Shown: in pieces, positions 44,661 through 54,645 of the stretch | Position numbering within the stretch: the stretch's first letter is position 1 | Layout: each line of letters begins with the position of its first letter | Assembly: GCA_938042245.1 (NCBI GenBank) | Contig: CALIRO010000002.1 | Span: forward strand, 62,001-126,000 | Direction: 5' to 3' | Origin: an uncultured Thermoguttaceae bacterium | GTDB taxonomy: Bacteria > Planctomycetota > Planctomycetia > Pirellulales > Thermoguttaceae | DNA: 64,000 bases | The notes under the pieces: generated by a model | What the model saw: only the letters and a program-made list of their open reading frames with translations | Told to the model about the DNA's origin: nothing | Databases searched by the model: none | Translations under genes and position numbers: made by a program

Positions 44661-45520
44661 AGGGCAACGTTAATCGCTTCTAGAATAATCCCTAGGATGA
44701 GGTCCAATAGGAGGATGGTAACAAAAGAGGCAACGAAGGCGGTAGTAGCGGCCCGTCCAACGCCTTCGGCCCCCGCTTGGCAATGAAATCCCCGATGGCA
44801 AGCAATCAAGGCAATAGCCGCCCCAAAAAAGCAACTCTTCAACACGCCGGCAAACAGATCGAACAGTCCCACAAAGTCCCGGGAGTTTTCCACGTAGTGA
44901 TGAAAATCAATCCCCAAAAGATAAATACTGTAAAACGCTCCGCCCAAGATGCCCATGAAGTCGGCCATCAGCGTCAGCATCGGAATCAATACCAAACAGG
45001 CCCAAAACCGAGGGACCACTAGATAGTGGATGGGATTGGTACCCATGACGGCCAGGGCGTCCATCTGTTCGGTGATCCGCATGGTGCCCAACTGGGCGGC
45101 CATGGCGCTGCCGACCCGGCCAGCCAACATCGTGGCCGCCAACACCGGCCCCAATTCCCGCACCAGCGCCATGTTGATGACCGCCCCAAGCCGGGTCTCT
45201 AGATTCAACATACGAAATTGCGTGTAACTTTGCACGGCCATGACCATGCCGATAAACGTGCCGGTTAAGGCAATGACCGGCAAACTCATAACGCCGATCT
45301 GGTAAAAGTTGGGCATCATGGTTTCCCATTTGGGCAGCCGAAACACCAGCCATCGACAGGTCCGAAGACAAAACATGGAAAAACTACCCAGTTCGGTTAC
45401 TGCTCGCACCACCCGTGCACCTAACTCGGCGATCCCGTTGGCCAGATATTGGCCGAGCCACTCCGCCCAACTGGGGGGGCGCGCTCGCCGGATGACGGAA
45501 CTATTGGCCGATGATGCCAT
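44633..45520 (-). CDS. mlaE: MlaE-family lipid ABC transporter permease
   Basis: 295 aa with five to six membrane segments. Family hallmarks: TGTFIGMVMAVQSYTQF, VRELGPVLAATMLAGRVGSAMAAQLGTMRITEQMDAL and MGTNPIHYLVVPRFWA. It forms the inner-membrane core with MlaF and the MCE protein MlaD. First gene of the set, with GAAGGC before its ATG. No STAS-domain MlaB or periplasmic MlaC gene is adjacent, which is common outside Proteobacteria. Confidence 0.94.
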   Translation of the reverse strand: MASSANSSVIRRARPPSWAEWLGQYLANGIAELGARVVRAVTELGSFSMFCLRTCRWLVFRLPKWETMMPNFYQIGVMSLPVIALTGTFIGMVMAVQSYTQFRMLNLETRLGAVINMALVRELGPVLAATMLAGRVGSAMAAQLGTMRITEQMDALAVMGTNPIHYLVVPRFWACLVLIPMLTLMADFMGILGGAFYSIYLLGIDFHHYVENSRDFVGLFDLFAGVLKSCFFGAAIALIACHRGFHCQAGAEGVGRAATTAFVASFVTILLLDLILGIILEAINVALWPQAPKLL

Positions 45521-46061
45521 CGTTTTGCTGCCTTCGTATGGATCGGACTGGCTTTGGGAGGATAAGCTTCCAGGTTACGGAAAATCGGGAGCCTCGGTTT
45601 CCTGTGGATAGCAAAACTATGGGGAAGATCCCCTAACCGGCCATCTTTGCTCATCGGGGGGGTTAATCTCCCCCTTCTGAAAGCCAAAGGGTACTCTCCG
45701 GGAAAAGACCAGTGTGGGTAGAAGAGCTTCCAAGCCGTCTCAACCAAGATAGGATGATACCGTTTCTTTCGACTGTGCCAAGGGCAAATGTGGAGCAGAA
45801 GCAATCTGACGCAGAGAAAGTTTTTCCTGGCTCCGTTGGCGAAAGGGGCTTTAATTGGGAAAGGACACAAAATGCCCCTTTATTTTGTGTATTTTATGTA
45901 TTTTTTCTTATGATACTTCTTTAAAATAGGAAAGATTACCTCAAAGAGGTCGTTTGGGCCTCCATCTTATCGGCCCTGTCGGACGGAAGACCCTCTCCCA
46001 GAAGTAGCAGATTCGGTCCTTTGGCGGACTGGAAAAGTTTGGATGGGTCATTCAAAACATC
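45521..46061. other. intergenic region upstream of mlaE
   Basis: About 540 bases that should contain the mla promoter (minus strand). Seen: a G/C-run hairpin GGGGGGG...CCCCC (45656-45674), and an AT-rich segment TTTATTTTGTGTATTTTATG (45880-45899). A 70-codon frame (45712-45924) is not supported. The region ends at the MITE-like element. Confidence 0.5.
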
Positions 46062-46221
46062 GGAACACTTCCGCCGAATGAAGAGACTGCTTGCTTGATC
46101 CGTGGAAAGCCTGTGGCGATCCCTGCCGCACAAGCGGCTGTCCAGCAAATCCACTAGGACAACAAATTGGACTGCTGGTTTAGCAGGAATGTCTTAGTAC
46201 ACCATTCGGCTAAGGTGTACC
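46062..46221 (+). repeat. MITE-like element, complete copy (160 bp)
   Basis: The left end GGAACACTTCCGCCGAATGA (46062-46081) and the right end CATTCGGCTAAGGTGTACC (46203-46221) are inverted repeats with the core GCCGAATG. The interior (CTGCTTGCTTGATCC, CCTGCCGCACAAGCGGCTGT, TAGCAGGAATG) matches the copy at 54074-54260. It is non-coding. Confidence 0.8.
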
Positions 46222-46394
46222 CAAAGATCAATGATCCATAAGATGAGGCAGTAGTTTGGAAAGGGGCGGAGGAAAGAGATATACGCGCGGAGCCAGAGCG
46301 CCCAGAGCGTTTTGGGAAAACAACCGCTCCCTTACGTTGGCCTTTTTGGGGAAGGCCGGTCGGAGGATTGGATCGGGTTGGGCGGGGTTAAGGG

Positions 46395-46697
46395 CTACTG
46401 GCGAGGCCGTCGGCCGAACCGGCCTCCAGGGCCTCCGCCGCTGTGTGGCCGACGGGTTTCGGCCTCATTGACACGGATTCGTCGGCCGTCCAATTCAGCC
46501 CCATCCATTTCCGCCATGGCGCGGTCTGCGTCTTCGGCTTGAGCAAAGGTAACAAAACCGAAGCCGCGGGACCGACCTGTCTGGCGATCCACAACCACTC
46601 TGGCCTCGAGGACTTCGCCGAATGCCTCGAACGCCCGGCGCAGGCTGTCATCGGTGGTATGCCAACTCAGACCGCCGGCAAACAACTTCTTGGTCAT
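46395..46697 (-). CDS. small RRM-domain RNA-binding protein
   Basis: 100 aa: one RNA recognition motif with RNP2 KLFAGGL near the start and RNP1 RGFGFVTF near residue 44, then a short Gly/Arg tail (RRPHSGGGPGGRFGRRPRQ). Such single-RRM glycine-tailed proteins are typical of cyanobacteria and planctomycetes and are often cold-induced RNA chaperones; that role is by analogy. It is transcribed alone; a hairpin with a T run lies about 20 bases before its ATG. Confidence 0.93.
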   Translation of the reverse strand: MTKKLFAGGLSWHTTDDSLRRAFEAFGEVLEARVVVDRQTGRSRGFGFVTFAQAEDADRAMAEMDGAELDGRRIRVNEAETRRPHSGGGPGGRFGRRPRQ

Positions 46698-46715
46698 CGC
46701 ACCATCTCACTACAT

Positions 46716-46742
46716 GAAAAACCCCGCCGCTGGGGAAGCGGC
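46716..46742 (-). terminator. terminator-like hairpin in the 5' leader of the RRM gene
   Basis: On the minus strand GCCGCT (46742-46737) pairs with AGCGGC (46731-46726) over a 5-base loop, followed by GGGG and TTTTT (46720-46716), 19 bases before the ATG at 46697. It can either end an upstream transcript or act as a leader attenuator for the RNA-binding protein. The remaining 290 bases up to 47032 contain a G/C-run (CCCCTTTGGGGGG, 46897-46909) and no supported gene. Confidence 0.45.
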
Positions 46743-47032
46743 CACCAACACACACCAAGCACTGGACAGCTCGAGGATTCGGCCGTCCCGGTGCAGCCAC
46801 GGCTCCAAAGCCATCGCTTCCTGTAGCATACCATGGGCCGGCCCAAATACAAGAGTAGGCAGCCAAAATTTTGGAAAGCTTGCCTTTTTCTCATACCCCT
46901 TTGGGGGGCACAAAAGAGCGTCTTCCTGTTTTTCCGGTTTTTCGCGGAACCAGCGAGGAGGGAGATAATGTACAAAGATTTATGTAGTGAATTGTTAGCA
47001 AATACCAGCCACTCCGTCTTGCCAGGCCGGAT

Positions 47033-48589
47033 TTAGGAGCCTTTTTGGCCGTACCGATCCAGGACGTCTTGCAAGGGAAAATCGGGGGGCAGGCGGGGTT
47101 CGCTGATTCGGCCCAGATGTTCCCGATACCGGTCAATGACTTCGACCAAGTCCTCGCCGGTGGTCCGATCTTCCAGCAGTTGGGGGTAGCTGTCCAGCAC
47201 CTCTCGCCAGAGGGCAAAGCCTTTTTGGTAGCTTTCCAAGGCCTTGGGCAGATTGATCAGGGCCTCTTGATCGGCTTGATAGATATATTTTCGGGCTTGA
47301 AGCGTTTTGGGGTCTTGTTCTACTTGGCATCGGAGCCGCCAATATTCAAAGTTAACGATTTGGCGATAGCGGTCGATGTAGTCGGCCATTTGCTCGGCCA
47401 ATTTGGCTTCCCGGGCAAGTTGCAAGGCTTTAGGCCGATCGGGACCTTCGATGCGTTGGGCCAACTCTTCATGGCTGACAGCGATTTTCCGTTCGGCAGC
47501 TAGGGCCAGTTCGTATTCCTGGGCGGTGCGCTGGGCAGGGGGTGTTTCCAGGGCGGCTCGTTCTCGTTTCGTCAGCATGGCCAGCTTCTGTTGGCGTAAG
47601 TTCTCGCGAAGTCCGGGGGCCAGCGCTTCCAAGGCGGCAATATGTTTTTGGGCTTGAGCCAGGTAATTTTCGTCATCATCTTTGTCGTTCAGGCGGATAA
47701 AAAGGATTTGGCCGGTGCGGGGATCGCGGAAGGTGGTTTCGATGGGGATTTTTCCGTATTGGCGCCATTCGACGGCTGCCCGGCGCCAGGCCTCCAGGGC
47801 CACTTCGTCAAACACCCCCTCTTCCACAATCGCATCCGCATAGTTGATCTGGCATTTCGGGGCATCGGAATAGAAAAGCAGGGGGCTTTTTCCTTTCATT
47901 TTGTGCCCGGCTTCGTGCAACTGAACCACACCCTGAAAACATTTTTTGCCGCAAAGCCAGTTATCCCGGGTCGGGTCCCGCAATTCCAAGGGCAGCCAGT
48001 CATGGAAATCATTGTCTTGGCGGAATAGCCGACGAAACTGCACTTTCTCATCCGCCCGGCCGATCTTATGGCCGGTAAACCACCCCTGGTCCCACAGCAA
48101 GCGGGGTTCATATTGGTTGTAGCTAATGCCTTCCCGGAGGTATTGAATTCCTTTGATCACCCAACGGTAGCGGTCCCGGTAGTCGTCGAATTCCACGGAG
48201 CAATTATAGGAGACATTCCAGGCTTGGAATTGCCAGACGGAGATGAAACGGGGTTGCAACTTAGCCAATTGCTGCAAGGTGGCCGACAAGCCTGTCCAAT
48301 CCTTTTTCATTTTGCACTCATGGGCACGTTCCCAGAGCAGATTGACGGCCACGCCGCGTAGCCCTAGGGTGGCCAGTTTAATGGTTTCGCCGGCGGCATT
48401 GATTTCGCCCAGATTAGCTTCGGTCAGACCATACTCAGCACGGAGCTGGGCCAGTTTGCCGCCCGGCAAGACCTGCCCGGAGCTATCCCGAGTCGAAGGG
48501 GCCCCTAGGCTATAAAGGAAAAGGATACATATACATATCCCCACACCATAACTGATTTTTCCGTATAATCGGCGTTCTCGTTGGGTCAT
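47033..48589 (-). CDS. conserved membrane-anchored protein of unknown function downstream of an ABC-2 exporter
   Basis: 518 aa with AGGAGGG before the ATG. The N-terminus has one membrane segment (ISYGVGICICILFLYSLGA), leaving most of the chain outside the cytoplasm. The body is rich in Trp, Tyr, Arg and Gln (FISVWQFQAWNVSYNCSVEFDDYRDRYRWVIKGIQYL) with helical repeats resembling degenerate TPRs, and four cysteines in WLCGKKC...APKCQ. I do not recognise a named family, although this kind of protein occurs in planctomycetes. It follows the ABC-2 permease by 153 bases on the same strand, so a link to that exporter is likely but inferred. Confidence 0.7.
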   Translation of the reverse strand: MTQRERRLYGKISYGVGICICILFLYSLGAPSTRDSSGQVLPGGKLAQLRAEYGLTEANLGEINAAGETIKLATLGLRGVAVNLLWERAHECKMKKDWTGLSATLQQLAKLQPRFISVWQFQAWNVSYNCSVEFDDYRDRYRWVIKGIQYLREGISYNQYEPRLLWDQGWFTGHKIGRADEKVQFRRLFRQDNDFHDWLPLELRDPTRDNWLCGKKCFQGVVQLHEAGHKMKGKSPLLFYSDAPKCQINYADAIVEEGVFDEVALEAWRRAAVEWRQYGKIPIETTFRDPRTGQILFIRLNDKDDDENYLAQAQKHIAALEALAPGLRENLRQQKLAMLTKRERAALETPPAQRTAQEYELALAAERKIAVSHEELAQRIEGPDRPKALQLAREAKLAEQMADYIDRYRQIVNFEYWRLRCQVEQDPKTLQARKYIYQADQEALINLPKALESYQKGFALWREVLDSYPQLLEDRTTGEDLVEVIDRYREHLGRISEPRLPPDFPLQDVLDRYGQKGS

Positions 48590-48742
48590 TCGGTAAGCCC
48601 TCCTGTCGGAGATCCCATACGCTGCGGATCGATGATCGGCAATGGTGGCTCGGAGGATTGCCCTCGGCTTCTGGCCCCTGCCCAGACCGCAGCGAGTTTT
48701 TGCGCTGGCCGCTGCTCACTTGTTACGGCCTCCCCTCCGGCA

Positions 48743-50986
48743 TTACTGGGTCAATTCCTGGGTCTTCAAAAAGCTGTAGCCTAACACAAACACCGGTAAT
48801 AGGAACGCCAAGGCATTGGCGGTATTGGCCAGCAGCATGGAGGTGGGAAAGTCAAAGCCGTCGGCTACAAAGTTGGCGCAGTCAAACTCGCCGAAGCGGG
48901 GCAGGATTTTGGACATGGCCCAAAGCGGCCCGCTAGCCAGTTGGTCCAGCATTTTGGCGGCGGTGGTCCGTGGGCTAGGTTCTAATTCCGAGATAACGTT
49001 CTCTTGGGTCACCAAGCGGATAAGCGATTCGACCGGGCCACCGCCGTAGGTTTTTCCGGTGGCCAGACGATACATAAAATCTCCGAAAAATCCCAAAAGC
49101 AGCGTTCCGCCCGTAGCGACCATGGCCACCGGACCACTCAGAAATGTGCTCAGCGCCACCGCTAGGCCGACGACCAAAAGCACTTGCAACCCAATGCCCA
49201 GATAGCCTTTGAGAAAGTTGGCCACAAACGAGGCGTCGCCGGCGCGGAGATAAAGGTCCGCCTGAGACACCCCGAAAAACTGGCCTGCATCCAAGCACCG
49301 CAGTATGATCTCCAGCCGACCCCGCTCATCCACAAAATGCTCGAACAGATCTTTTCCCTTGATTTGGCGGGGGATCCAATGGGAATCGATCTGAAATTCT
49401 TTTGATGTAAACAAAAGGACCTCTTCCGTCTGGCCCGTGCGTGGATTTCGGACCGAGAGGCTCCCACGAATGCCTTGTTCAATCTCCCCTTTCCAGCTAC
49501 GGAACACACCGAGGGTCATTTCCACGAGGAGGCCATTGGGGAATCGTTCGGGTTGGATTCCCTCAAAGGTCCAGATGGCGGCCGCTCCGGTCCGACCTTC
49601 AATGTAACTGCGATACTCCCATTCTTCGCCGACGTTGATCCCTTTGTCGGTCGGGTTGCCTTGCCGGTCCAGGAATCGCAATTTGCCGTATAGCGGCACG
49701 CGGGCGATCAGGTTTCCTTCTGGGGGACCGACTTGCAGGCTACCGTCGGGCTGAGGGGTCAGCCGATGCGTATGCCCCTGTTCCATGGATAACCAAAAAG
49801 TGCCTTGGGGCATTTGGTCTGGCTGGCTGCTAGAGGGGCTTTCCGAAGGCCGCCAAAAGATGCCATGGCGGTGGTTATGGACCCGACTGGTCATCACCGG
49901 CATATCTTTGACGCCGCCGGTTTGGGCCTGGCGGATCGCCTCGGCAGCCATCTCGGCGGAGATCTGATGGGTGTGCGAAAGCCCCCGAATCACGAAAATG
50001 TAACTAATCACACTCATCAGCAGCAACAATCCGGCGCCCACCAGGCTGAAGCCCAGGATTCGGCCTAAAACAATTTCACTGGCCCGAACCGGTTTGGTAA
50101 CCACCGTATGAATGGTTTTTGAGCGGATGTCCGTCGGAAGGCTAAAGCTGCTCAAAAAGAGCATGAGCGGAAGCATCAGATAACTGGTGGTGGTTAACAC
50201 AAAATGCAAATACAACCGGGTGGGATTCACGCTGCCGGGATCTAGATACCAGCCAGCAAAAAGGAGCCCCAGTAAAAAGAGCACAAAACCGATGACGATC
50301 CGTCGGCGTAGGGCCTCTTGGATGGCCAGGCGAGCCAACGCCCAGACCCGCCTCGGGGAAAGCCGGAGCAAATCTTCGGTAACCTCGGTAATCGTGCGAT
50401 CGATGGCCTTCAGCCCATCTGCTGGCCCATGGCGAATGACCGCCGCCAGAAGCCCTATGAGCAAAATGCCCCAGAGGACGACCGAGACCACCCCCACCCA
50501 TTGGTAAAAGACCCCTTCCGTCCAGCCAGGGCCTAACAAGATGGTCCCCAATCCCGCCGAAGAACCAGAAGATTCTGCTGGGGCCGATTCGCTGTGCCCA
50601 GTCTCAGGCGGGGTAGCCTTTTGAGCCTCAGCCGCACTACTCTGCGCGGCTTTCTCATCGCCCCCTGAACGGGTTTGCTTGGAAGTCTCCTGGGCGGAGA
50701 GTGCTGGCTGGGGCGGCTGCGTGAAGAGAATCCCCATCAGTACAATCACCAGCAGGGCCACCGCCAGGCTGCCATACCCGACGATTCGCGCCAATCGATG
50801 GCTTTGCTGGCTGGTCAAACGAAGGCCTCCCGGCAGCACTCCGGCGCCAAGCAGCACGGCCCAGATCAGTCCGCCTCCGACCAGTAACCCCACCAGATAA
50901 AGCAGCCAAGGGAAAAGCAGGCCCTGTTGCCAGCCTGGACCCAATAGCCAAACCAAAAAATCCGGAATATATCGTTCGACGATCAT
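48743..50986 (-). CDS. ABC-2 type transporter permease with large extracytoplasmic domain
   Basis: 747 aa, start overlapping the ATPase stop by 4 bases. Hydrophobic segments at the N-terminus ([39 protein letters not shown]), around 165-190 and 230-305, then a soluble region of about 230 residues (320-560) and two or three C-terminal segments ([49 protein letters not shown]). [25 protein letters not shown] is the typical start of ABC-2 permeases that act with CcmA/NosF-type ATPases. A Ser/Glu/Ala-rich linker lies near 100-145. The substrate is unknown. Confidence 0.85.
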   Translation of the reverse strand: MIVERYIPDFLVWLLGPGWQQGLLFPWLLYLVGLLVGGGLIWAVLLGAGVLPGGLRLTSQQSHRLARIVGYGSLAVALLVIVLMGILFTQPPQPALSAQETSKQTRSGGDEKAAQSSAAEAQKATPPETGHSESAPAESSGSSAGLGTILLGPGWTEGVFYQWVGVVSVVLWGILLIGLLAAVIRHGPADGLKAIDRTITEVTEDLLRLSPRRVWALARLAIQEALRRRIVIGFVLFLLGLLFAGWYLDPGSVNPTRLYLHFVLTTTSYLMLPLMLFLSSFSLPTDIRSKTIHTVVTKPVRASEIVLGRILGFSLVGAGLLLLMSVISYIFVIRGLSHTHQISAEMAAEAIRQAQTGGVKDMPVMTSRVHNHRHGIFWRPSESPSSSQPDQMPQGTFWLSMEQGHTHRLTPQPDGSLQVGPPEGNLIARVPLYGKLRFLDRQGNPTDKGINVGEEWEYRSYIEGRTGAAAIWTFEGIQPERFPNGLLVEMTLGVFRSWKGEIEQGIRGSLSVRNPRTGQTEEVLLFTSKEFQIDSHWIPRQIKGKDLFEHFVDERGRLEIILRCLDAGQFFGVSQADLYLRAGDASFVANFLKGYLGIGLQVLLVVGLAVALSTFLSGPVAMVATGGTLLLGFFGDFMYRLATGKTYGGGPVESLIRLVTQENVISELEPSPRTTAAKMLDQLASGPLWAMSKILPRFGEFDCANFVADGFDFPTSMLLANTANALAFLLPVFVLGYSFLKTQELTQ

Positions 50987-52119
50987 CGCCCCGAGTCCCC
51001 CTCCAGGTTCCGTGGTGGGGCAGCGCTAGTAGAGCGATCCGGATGGGCAGGATCAGCCGGAGGCATCTGCCCACCACCAGCCGAACTCCCCCCACCTCCC
51101 CCAGCAGCCTCTCTGTCAGCAGGGCCATCCCCGCCTCCAACCCCAAAACCGGAAGAAGACTCTACCGGGGCGGTCGGGCGGGGTTGCTGGCCGGCGGAAG
51201 CCAGAGCTGCTTGGGCCGGAGGAGCTGCTTCCGCTTCGGCCAAGCCACGGACCCGTCGGCCCGGATGCGCCTCGCTTTCCCGAATAATCCGTACAAACAG
51301 CTCTTCCAAGGTGGTGGTCGGGTTGCCGCAAAAATGCACCTTGCCGCCAAGCCGTTCGATCGTCGCACAAACCTCCCGCTCCGCCTCCGGAGTAAGCCCA
51401 GAGCACTGGATTTCTGTCCGATCTCGGATTTTCAGCAGTTCGCTGACCCGGCCCAGCTCCTTGAGCTCCCCCTGATGCAAAATACCAATTCGGTCGCAGA
51501 CGTCCTGCACATCCTCCAACTGATGGCTGCACATCAGGATGGTTGTGCCCCGGTCCCGCAGGCGCAGCAGAAAGTCTTTCATCCACCGGGTGCCGATGGG
51601 GTCCAGGCCGGTAGTCGGCTCGTCCAACAGGAGCAATTCCGGCTGGTTGATCAGGGCTTGGGCCAGGCCGATCCGGCGGGTCATTCCTTTGGAGTATTCC
51701 CGCAGTTGGCGGCGTTTGGCCCAGCCCAGTTCCACCTCCTCGATCAGCTCGGCTGCCCGTTGCCGACGCAGCATCGCCGGCATGTTAAAAAGCCGACCAT
51801 AAAAGTCCAACGTCTCCTCCGCTGTCAGGAACCGATATAGATAGCTTTCTTCCGGCAGATAACCGATCCGCTCGTTCTTCGAGACCTCCCGGGCGTCCTG
51901 TCCAAAAACCAACACCTCCCCACTAGTGGGGAAGATCAGCCCCAAAATGAGCTTCAAGGTGGTGGTTTTTCCGGAACCGTTCGGCCCTAACAAGCCAAAA
52001 ATCTCGCCCCGCCGGATCTGTAAGTCCAGCGCCTTGAGAGCACGGACCTTTTCCCGACCCCAAAAATCCCGATACACCTTGGTTAAATTCCGCGTTTCAA
52101 TCACAATATCAGAGTCCAT
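50983..52119 (-). CDS. ABC-2 transporter ATP-binding protein (CcmA type)
   Basis: 378 aa from the ATG at 52119 ([16 protein letters not shown]) with AAGGGGG upstream; the in-frame codon 18 bases earlier is TTG. It has Walker [18 protein letters not shown], the Q-loop [18 protein letters not shown], signature [16 protein letters not shown], Walker [16 protein letters not shown] and His in MCSHQLEDV. After the ABC domain comes a small regulatory domain ([19 protein letters not shown]) and then about 80 residues of Ala/Pro/Gly-rich tail ([13 protein letters not shown]), unusual in the family. It energises the permease encoded directly downstream. Confidence 0.94.
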   Translation of the reverse strand: MDSDIVIETRNLTKVYRDFWGREKVRALKALDLQIRRGEIFGLLGPNGSGKTTTLKLILGLIFPTSGEVLVFGQDAREVSKNERIGYLPEESYLYRFLTAEETLDFYGRLFNMPAMLRRQRAAELIEEVELGWAKRRQLREYSKGMTRRIGLAQALINQPELLLLDEPTTGLDPIGTRWMKDFLLRLRDRGTTILMCSHQLEDVQDVCDRIGILHQGELKELGRVSELLKIRDRTEIQCSGLTPEAEREVCATIERLGGKVHFCGNPTTTLEELFVRIIRESEAHPGRRVRGLAEAEAAPPAQAALASAGQQPRPTAPVESSSGFGVGGGDGPADREAAGGGGGSSAGGGQMPPADPAHPDRSTSAAPPRNLEGDSGR

Positions 52120-52392
52120 AATGTCCCCCTTGGCCAACGGAGCCCTCGATACCCTGCATACGAACCGCTCGGCCTAATGGTTCACTGCCCCGGATTTGTA
52201 CCGATTGTAATCTCTTGGACTGCCTTCGGTAAGAGACACGGCTTGGTTTGTTCGGTTTGGTCCCGATTTGATATGTTATGGATTGGCCGGGCCAAAAGAG
52301 GCAGGCCCGAGGGCAAGAAGTATGGAAAAAAAGCTTCTTTTCCCCCATAATAAGGTACTTAATATCCCACTATCTATGGGGAACTGGCTTCC

Positions 52393-53874
52393 ATGAAAAC
52401 CTTCCAGAGCCCTTCCGAGCAGTTGGCTTGTGCTGCGATGGCCTCCGGAAAACGATTCGCCTCGCTCCCAGAGGCCTTGCACTGGCTGGCCAGCCGCATC
52501 GACTATGAACGGACCCGTTGGATGTCGTATGAGGAGCGATGTCTCCACCTGGATCGAATGGGGCAGTTGTTGGCTCTGCTGCAGCATCCAGAAAAAGCGT
52601 TTCCTGTGGTCCATGTGGCCGGAACGAAAGGGAAAGGGTCCACCTCCGCCATGGTGGCTGCCATTTTACAGACGGCCGGGTACAAAACGGGGCTTTTTAC
52701 CTCGCCCCATCTAGAAAAGCTCCCCGAGCGAATCCGCATCAACGGCCAAATGGTTCCGGATCAGGATGCTTTGCAACTTTTCAATCTCCTGTGGCCCTCC
52801 GTCTGCCAGATGGATCAACCCACCGGCCAGGCCCCTCCGGAAGCCATCCGCCAGCAACTGCCCAGCCCGACGGGCCCGACTTACTTCGAGATCCTCACCG
52901 CCATGGCCATGCTCCATTTCGCCCAGAAGAAGGTCCAGATCGCTGTGTTCGAAGTGGGTCTAGGGGGCCGACTTGATGCCACCAATCTCTGCCAGCCGAT
53001 CGTCTCGGTCATTACCAGCATCAGCTTCGACCATACCCAACTGCTAGGCAACACCCTAGAGGCCATTGCCGCCGAAAAAGCTGGCATTGTCAAGCCATCG
53101 GTGCCTGTGGTTAGCGGAGTAACCCAGCCTGGGCCCCGGGAAGTCATTCGGCAGGTCTGCCAAACTCAGCAGGCCCCCTTGATCGAACTGCAAGAGCACT
53201 TTTGCTATTCCTACCAGCCGCCCAGAAATCTTCCCCTCAGTGGGCAGCGTGGCCAGATGGATTTTCAGTATTGGGGTCCTGGTGGGCCTTGGCATCTGGA
53301 GGGGGTCCCACTGAGCCTGTTGGGCCGACATCAAGCAGCCAATGCCGCCCTGGCTTTGGCCACCGTAGCCTTGCTGCGGCAGGCCGGCTGGAAGATTTCC
53401 GAGCAGGCCTGCCGCCAGGCGTTGGCCCAGCTCCACTGGCCTGCCCGATGCGAACTCCTTCCTGGCCGACCTGCCCTCCTTCTGGATACCGCCCATAATC
53501 TGGCCTCCGTGGAAGCGCTGTTGGAAGTGCTGCAGGAATCCTTTGTTCCGGGCCGACGCCTGCTCCTGTTCGCCACCACCCATGACAAAGACGTCGCTGG
53601 AATGTTGACCCGCCTGCTGCCAGCATTTAACGAAGTGATCCTCACCAACTACTTAGACAATCCCCGAGCCATGCCTGTGGAAGATTTGCTGCGGTTAGCT
53701 CGGCAGATCGGCGGCCGTCCATATCCTGCCGCTGCCAGCCCTGCCCAGGCCTGGGAAATCGCCCGCAGCTTAGCCCAGCCCGAAGACCTCATCTGTATTA
53801 CCGGCTCTTTCTTTTTGATCGGACAGATTCTTCCCCTGCTGTCTTCGACCAGCCCAACCCCCCCTTCTTCCTAG
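52393..53874 (+). CDS. folC: bifunctional folylpolyglutamate synthase / dihydrofolate synthase
   Basis: 493 aa. It adds glutamate to dihydropteroate or folates. Mur-ligase family signatures: ATP loop VAGTKGKGSTSAMVAAIL, TSPHLEKLPERIRINGQ, FEVGLGGRLDATNL, SFDHTQLLGNTLEAIAAEKAGI, LLDTAHNLASVEALLEVL and FATTHDKDVAGML. The length is somewhat above the usual 420-450 through an N-terminal lead and a 20-residue insert near residue 145; translation could also begin at ATG 52438. Divergent from the ABC-2 operon across 273 bases that carry a G/C-run element (CCCCCATAATAAGGTACTTA at 52343-52362). Confidence 0.95.
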   Translation: MKTFQSPSEQLACAAMASGKRFASLPEALHWLASRIDYERTRWMSYEERCLHLDRMGQLLALLQHPEKAFPVVHVAGTKGKGSTSAMVAAILQTAGYKTGLFTSPHLEKLPERIRINGQMVPDQDALQLFNLLWPSVCQMDQPTGQAPPEAIRQQLPSPTGPTYFEILTAMAMLHFAQKKVQIAVFEVGLGGRLDATNLCQPIVSVITSISFDHTQLLGNTLEAIAAEKAGIVKPSVPVVSGVTQPGPREVIRQVCQTQQAPLIELQEHFCYSYQPPRNLPLSGQRGQMDFQYWGPGGPWHLEGVPLSLLGRHQAANAALALATVALLRQAGWKISEQACRQALAQLHWPARCELLPGRPALLLDTAHNLASVEALLEVLQESFVPGRRLLLFATTHDKDVAGMLTRLLPAFNEVILTNYLDNPRAMPVEDLLRLARQIGGRPYPAAASPAQAWEIARSLAQPEDLICITGSFFLIGQILPLLSSTSPTPPSS

Positions 53875-53884
53875 AAAAACTAGA

Positions 53885-54066
53885 GGAAGCTCTGCAAAAT
53901 ACTGAACATTATATGAACTCCATGAACATTTAATCTGTTCCTTTGCCTATCGGTGCCCATTTTGGGGGTACTATATATTGAGTCTCATATTAGCAGTGTC
54001 ACTATATGTTGGGGCTATGGAGGGAGGTTCTGAGATAGTGCAAAAATGTATCCTTTGAATTATTCA
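53885..54066 (+). repeat. dispersed ~181-bp repeat, copy B
   Basis: It starts 10 bases after the folC stop. It aligns with the reverse complement of 17341-17520 over its full length at roughly 80 percent identity. The blocks GGAAGCTCTGC, TTCCTTTGCCTATCGG, GTTGGGGCTAT and ATAGTGCAAAAAT are shared exactly. No open frame is conserved. The MITE-like element begins about 8 bases further on. Confidence 0.85.
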
Positions 54067-54073
54067 CAGCTCC

Positions 54074-54260
54074 CTACAACACTTCCCCCGAATCAAAAAG
54101 CTGCTTGCTGGATCGGAGGAAACCCTTTCGAGGCCCTGCCGCGCAAGCGACTGTCCACTTGTTCCCGCATCAGCGGGAAACCACAATAGCTAACCAATAA
54201 AAAATTGGATTCCTGCTCTCGCAGGAATGCGTTAGTACACCATTCGGCTAAAGTGGTAGG
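54074..54260 (+). repeat. MITE-like element, complete but divergent copy (~187 bp)
   Basis: The right end CATTCGGCTAAAGTGGTAGG (54241-54260) has as its reverse complement CCTACCACTTTAGCCGAATG; the left end CTACAACACTTCCCCCGAAT (54074-54093) is a decayed partner. The interior matches the 46062 copy (CTGCTTGCTGGATC, CCCTGCCGCGCAAGCGACTG, GCAGGAATGCGTTAGTACAC) and contains two more small palindromes (TTCCCGCATCAGCGGGAA, ATTCCTGCTCTCGCAGGAAT). Confidence 0.75.
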
Positions 54261-54645
54261 CAAAAACAGTGCTTGGCTGGCGGTATTTCTCTGTGTGAGG
54301 CCCCCTGTTGAGGCCGGCCAAGAGGCCAGACCAATAAACCCCCTCCATTTGCTAGAAGTACTCGAATGATGCCAAAGGCGGAACCGCTCCGGTGGTTTGA
54401 AGACCAATAAAACTATGTTCAACCTCCCGTTATACAGGTTGCTCTGCCTGGTTGGCGGTTTTCAGAACTTAGGGGAGAATGGTACAATGGATATCTCTGC
54501 CTTTGGGACTAGGAGGACTGGTCCTGGGAGACTCGGAGGATAAGGGCGTATGGCTGGAGGGAGTGCCTAAGATAGGTGGACTCGGAGAAGGCCTGAAAGT
54601 GGGTTCTTTTTGGCTCCCAACGGTAGATTGATCTTGAGAGTACGC
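54261..54645. other. intergenic region upstream of the SDR gene
   Basis: 385 bases. GACCAATAAA occurs twice (54331-54340 and 54402-54411). An AGGACTGGTCCT palindrome lies at 54513-54524. The promoter of the SDR gene should be here but I could not define it. No coding sequence is supported. Confidence 0.5.

Noticed and set aside
45712-45924. 70-codon plus-strand frame upstream of mlaE
   Set aside because: The end lies in an AT-rich tract giving Phe/Tyr/Leu by composition; no ribosome-binding site.
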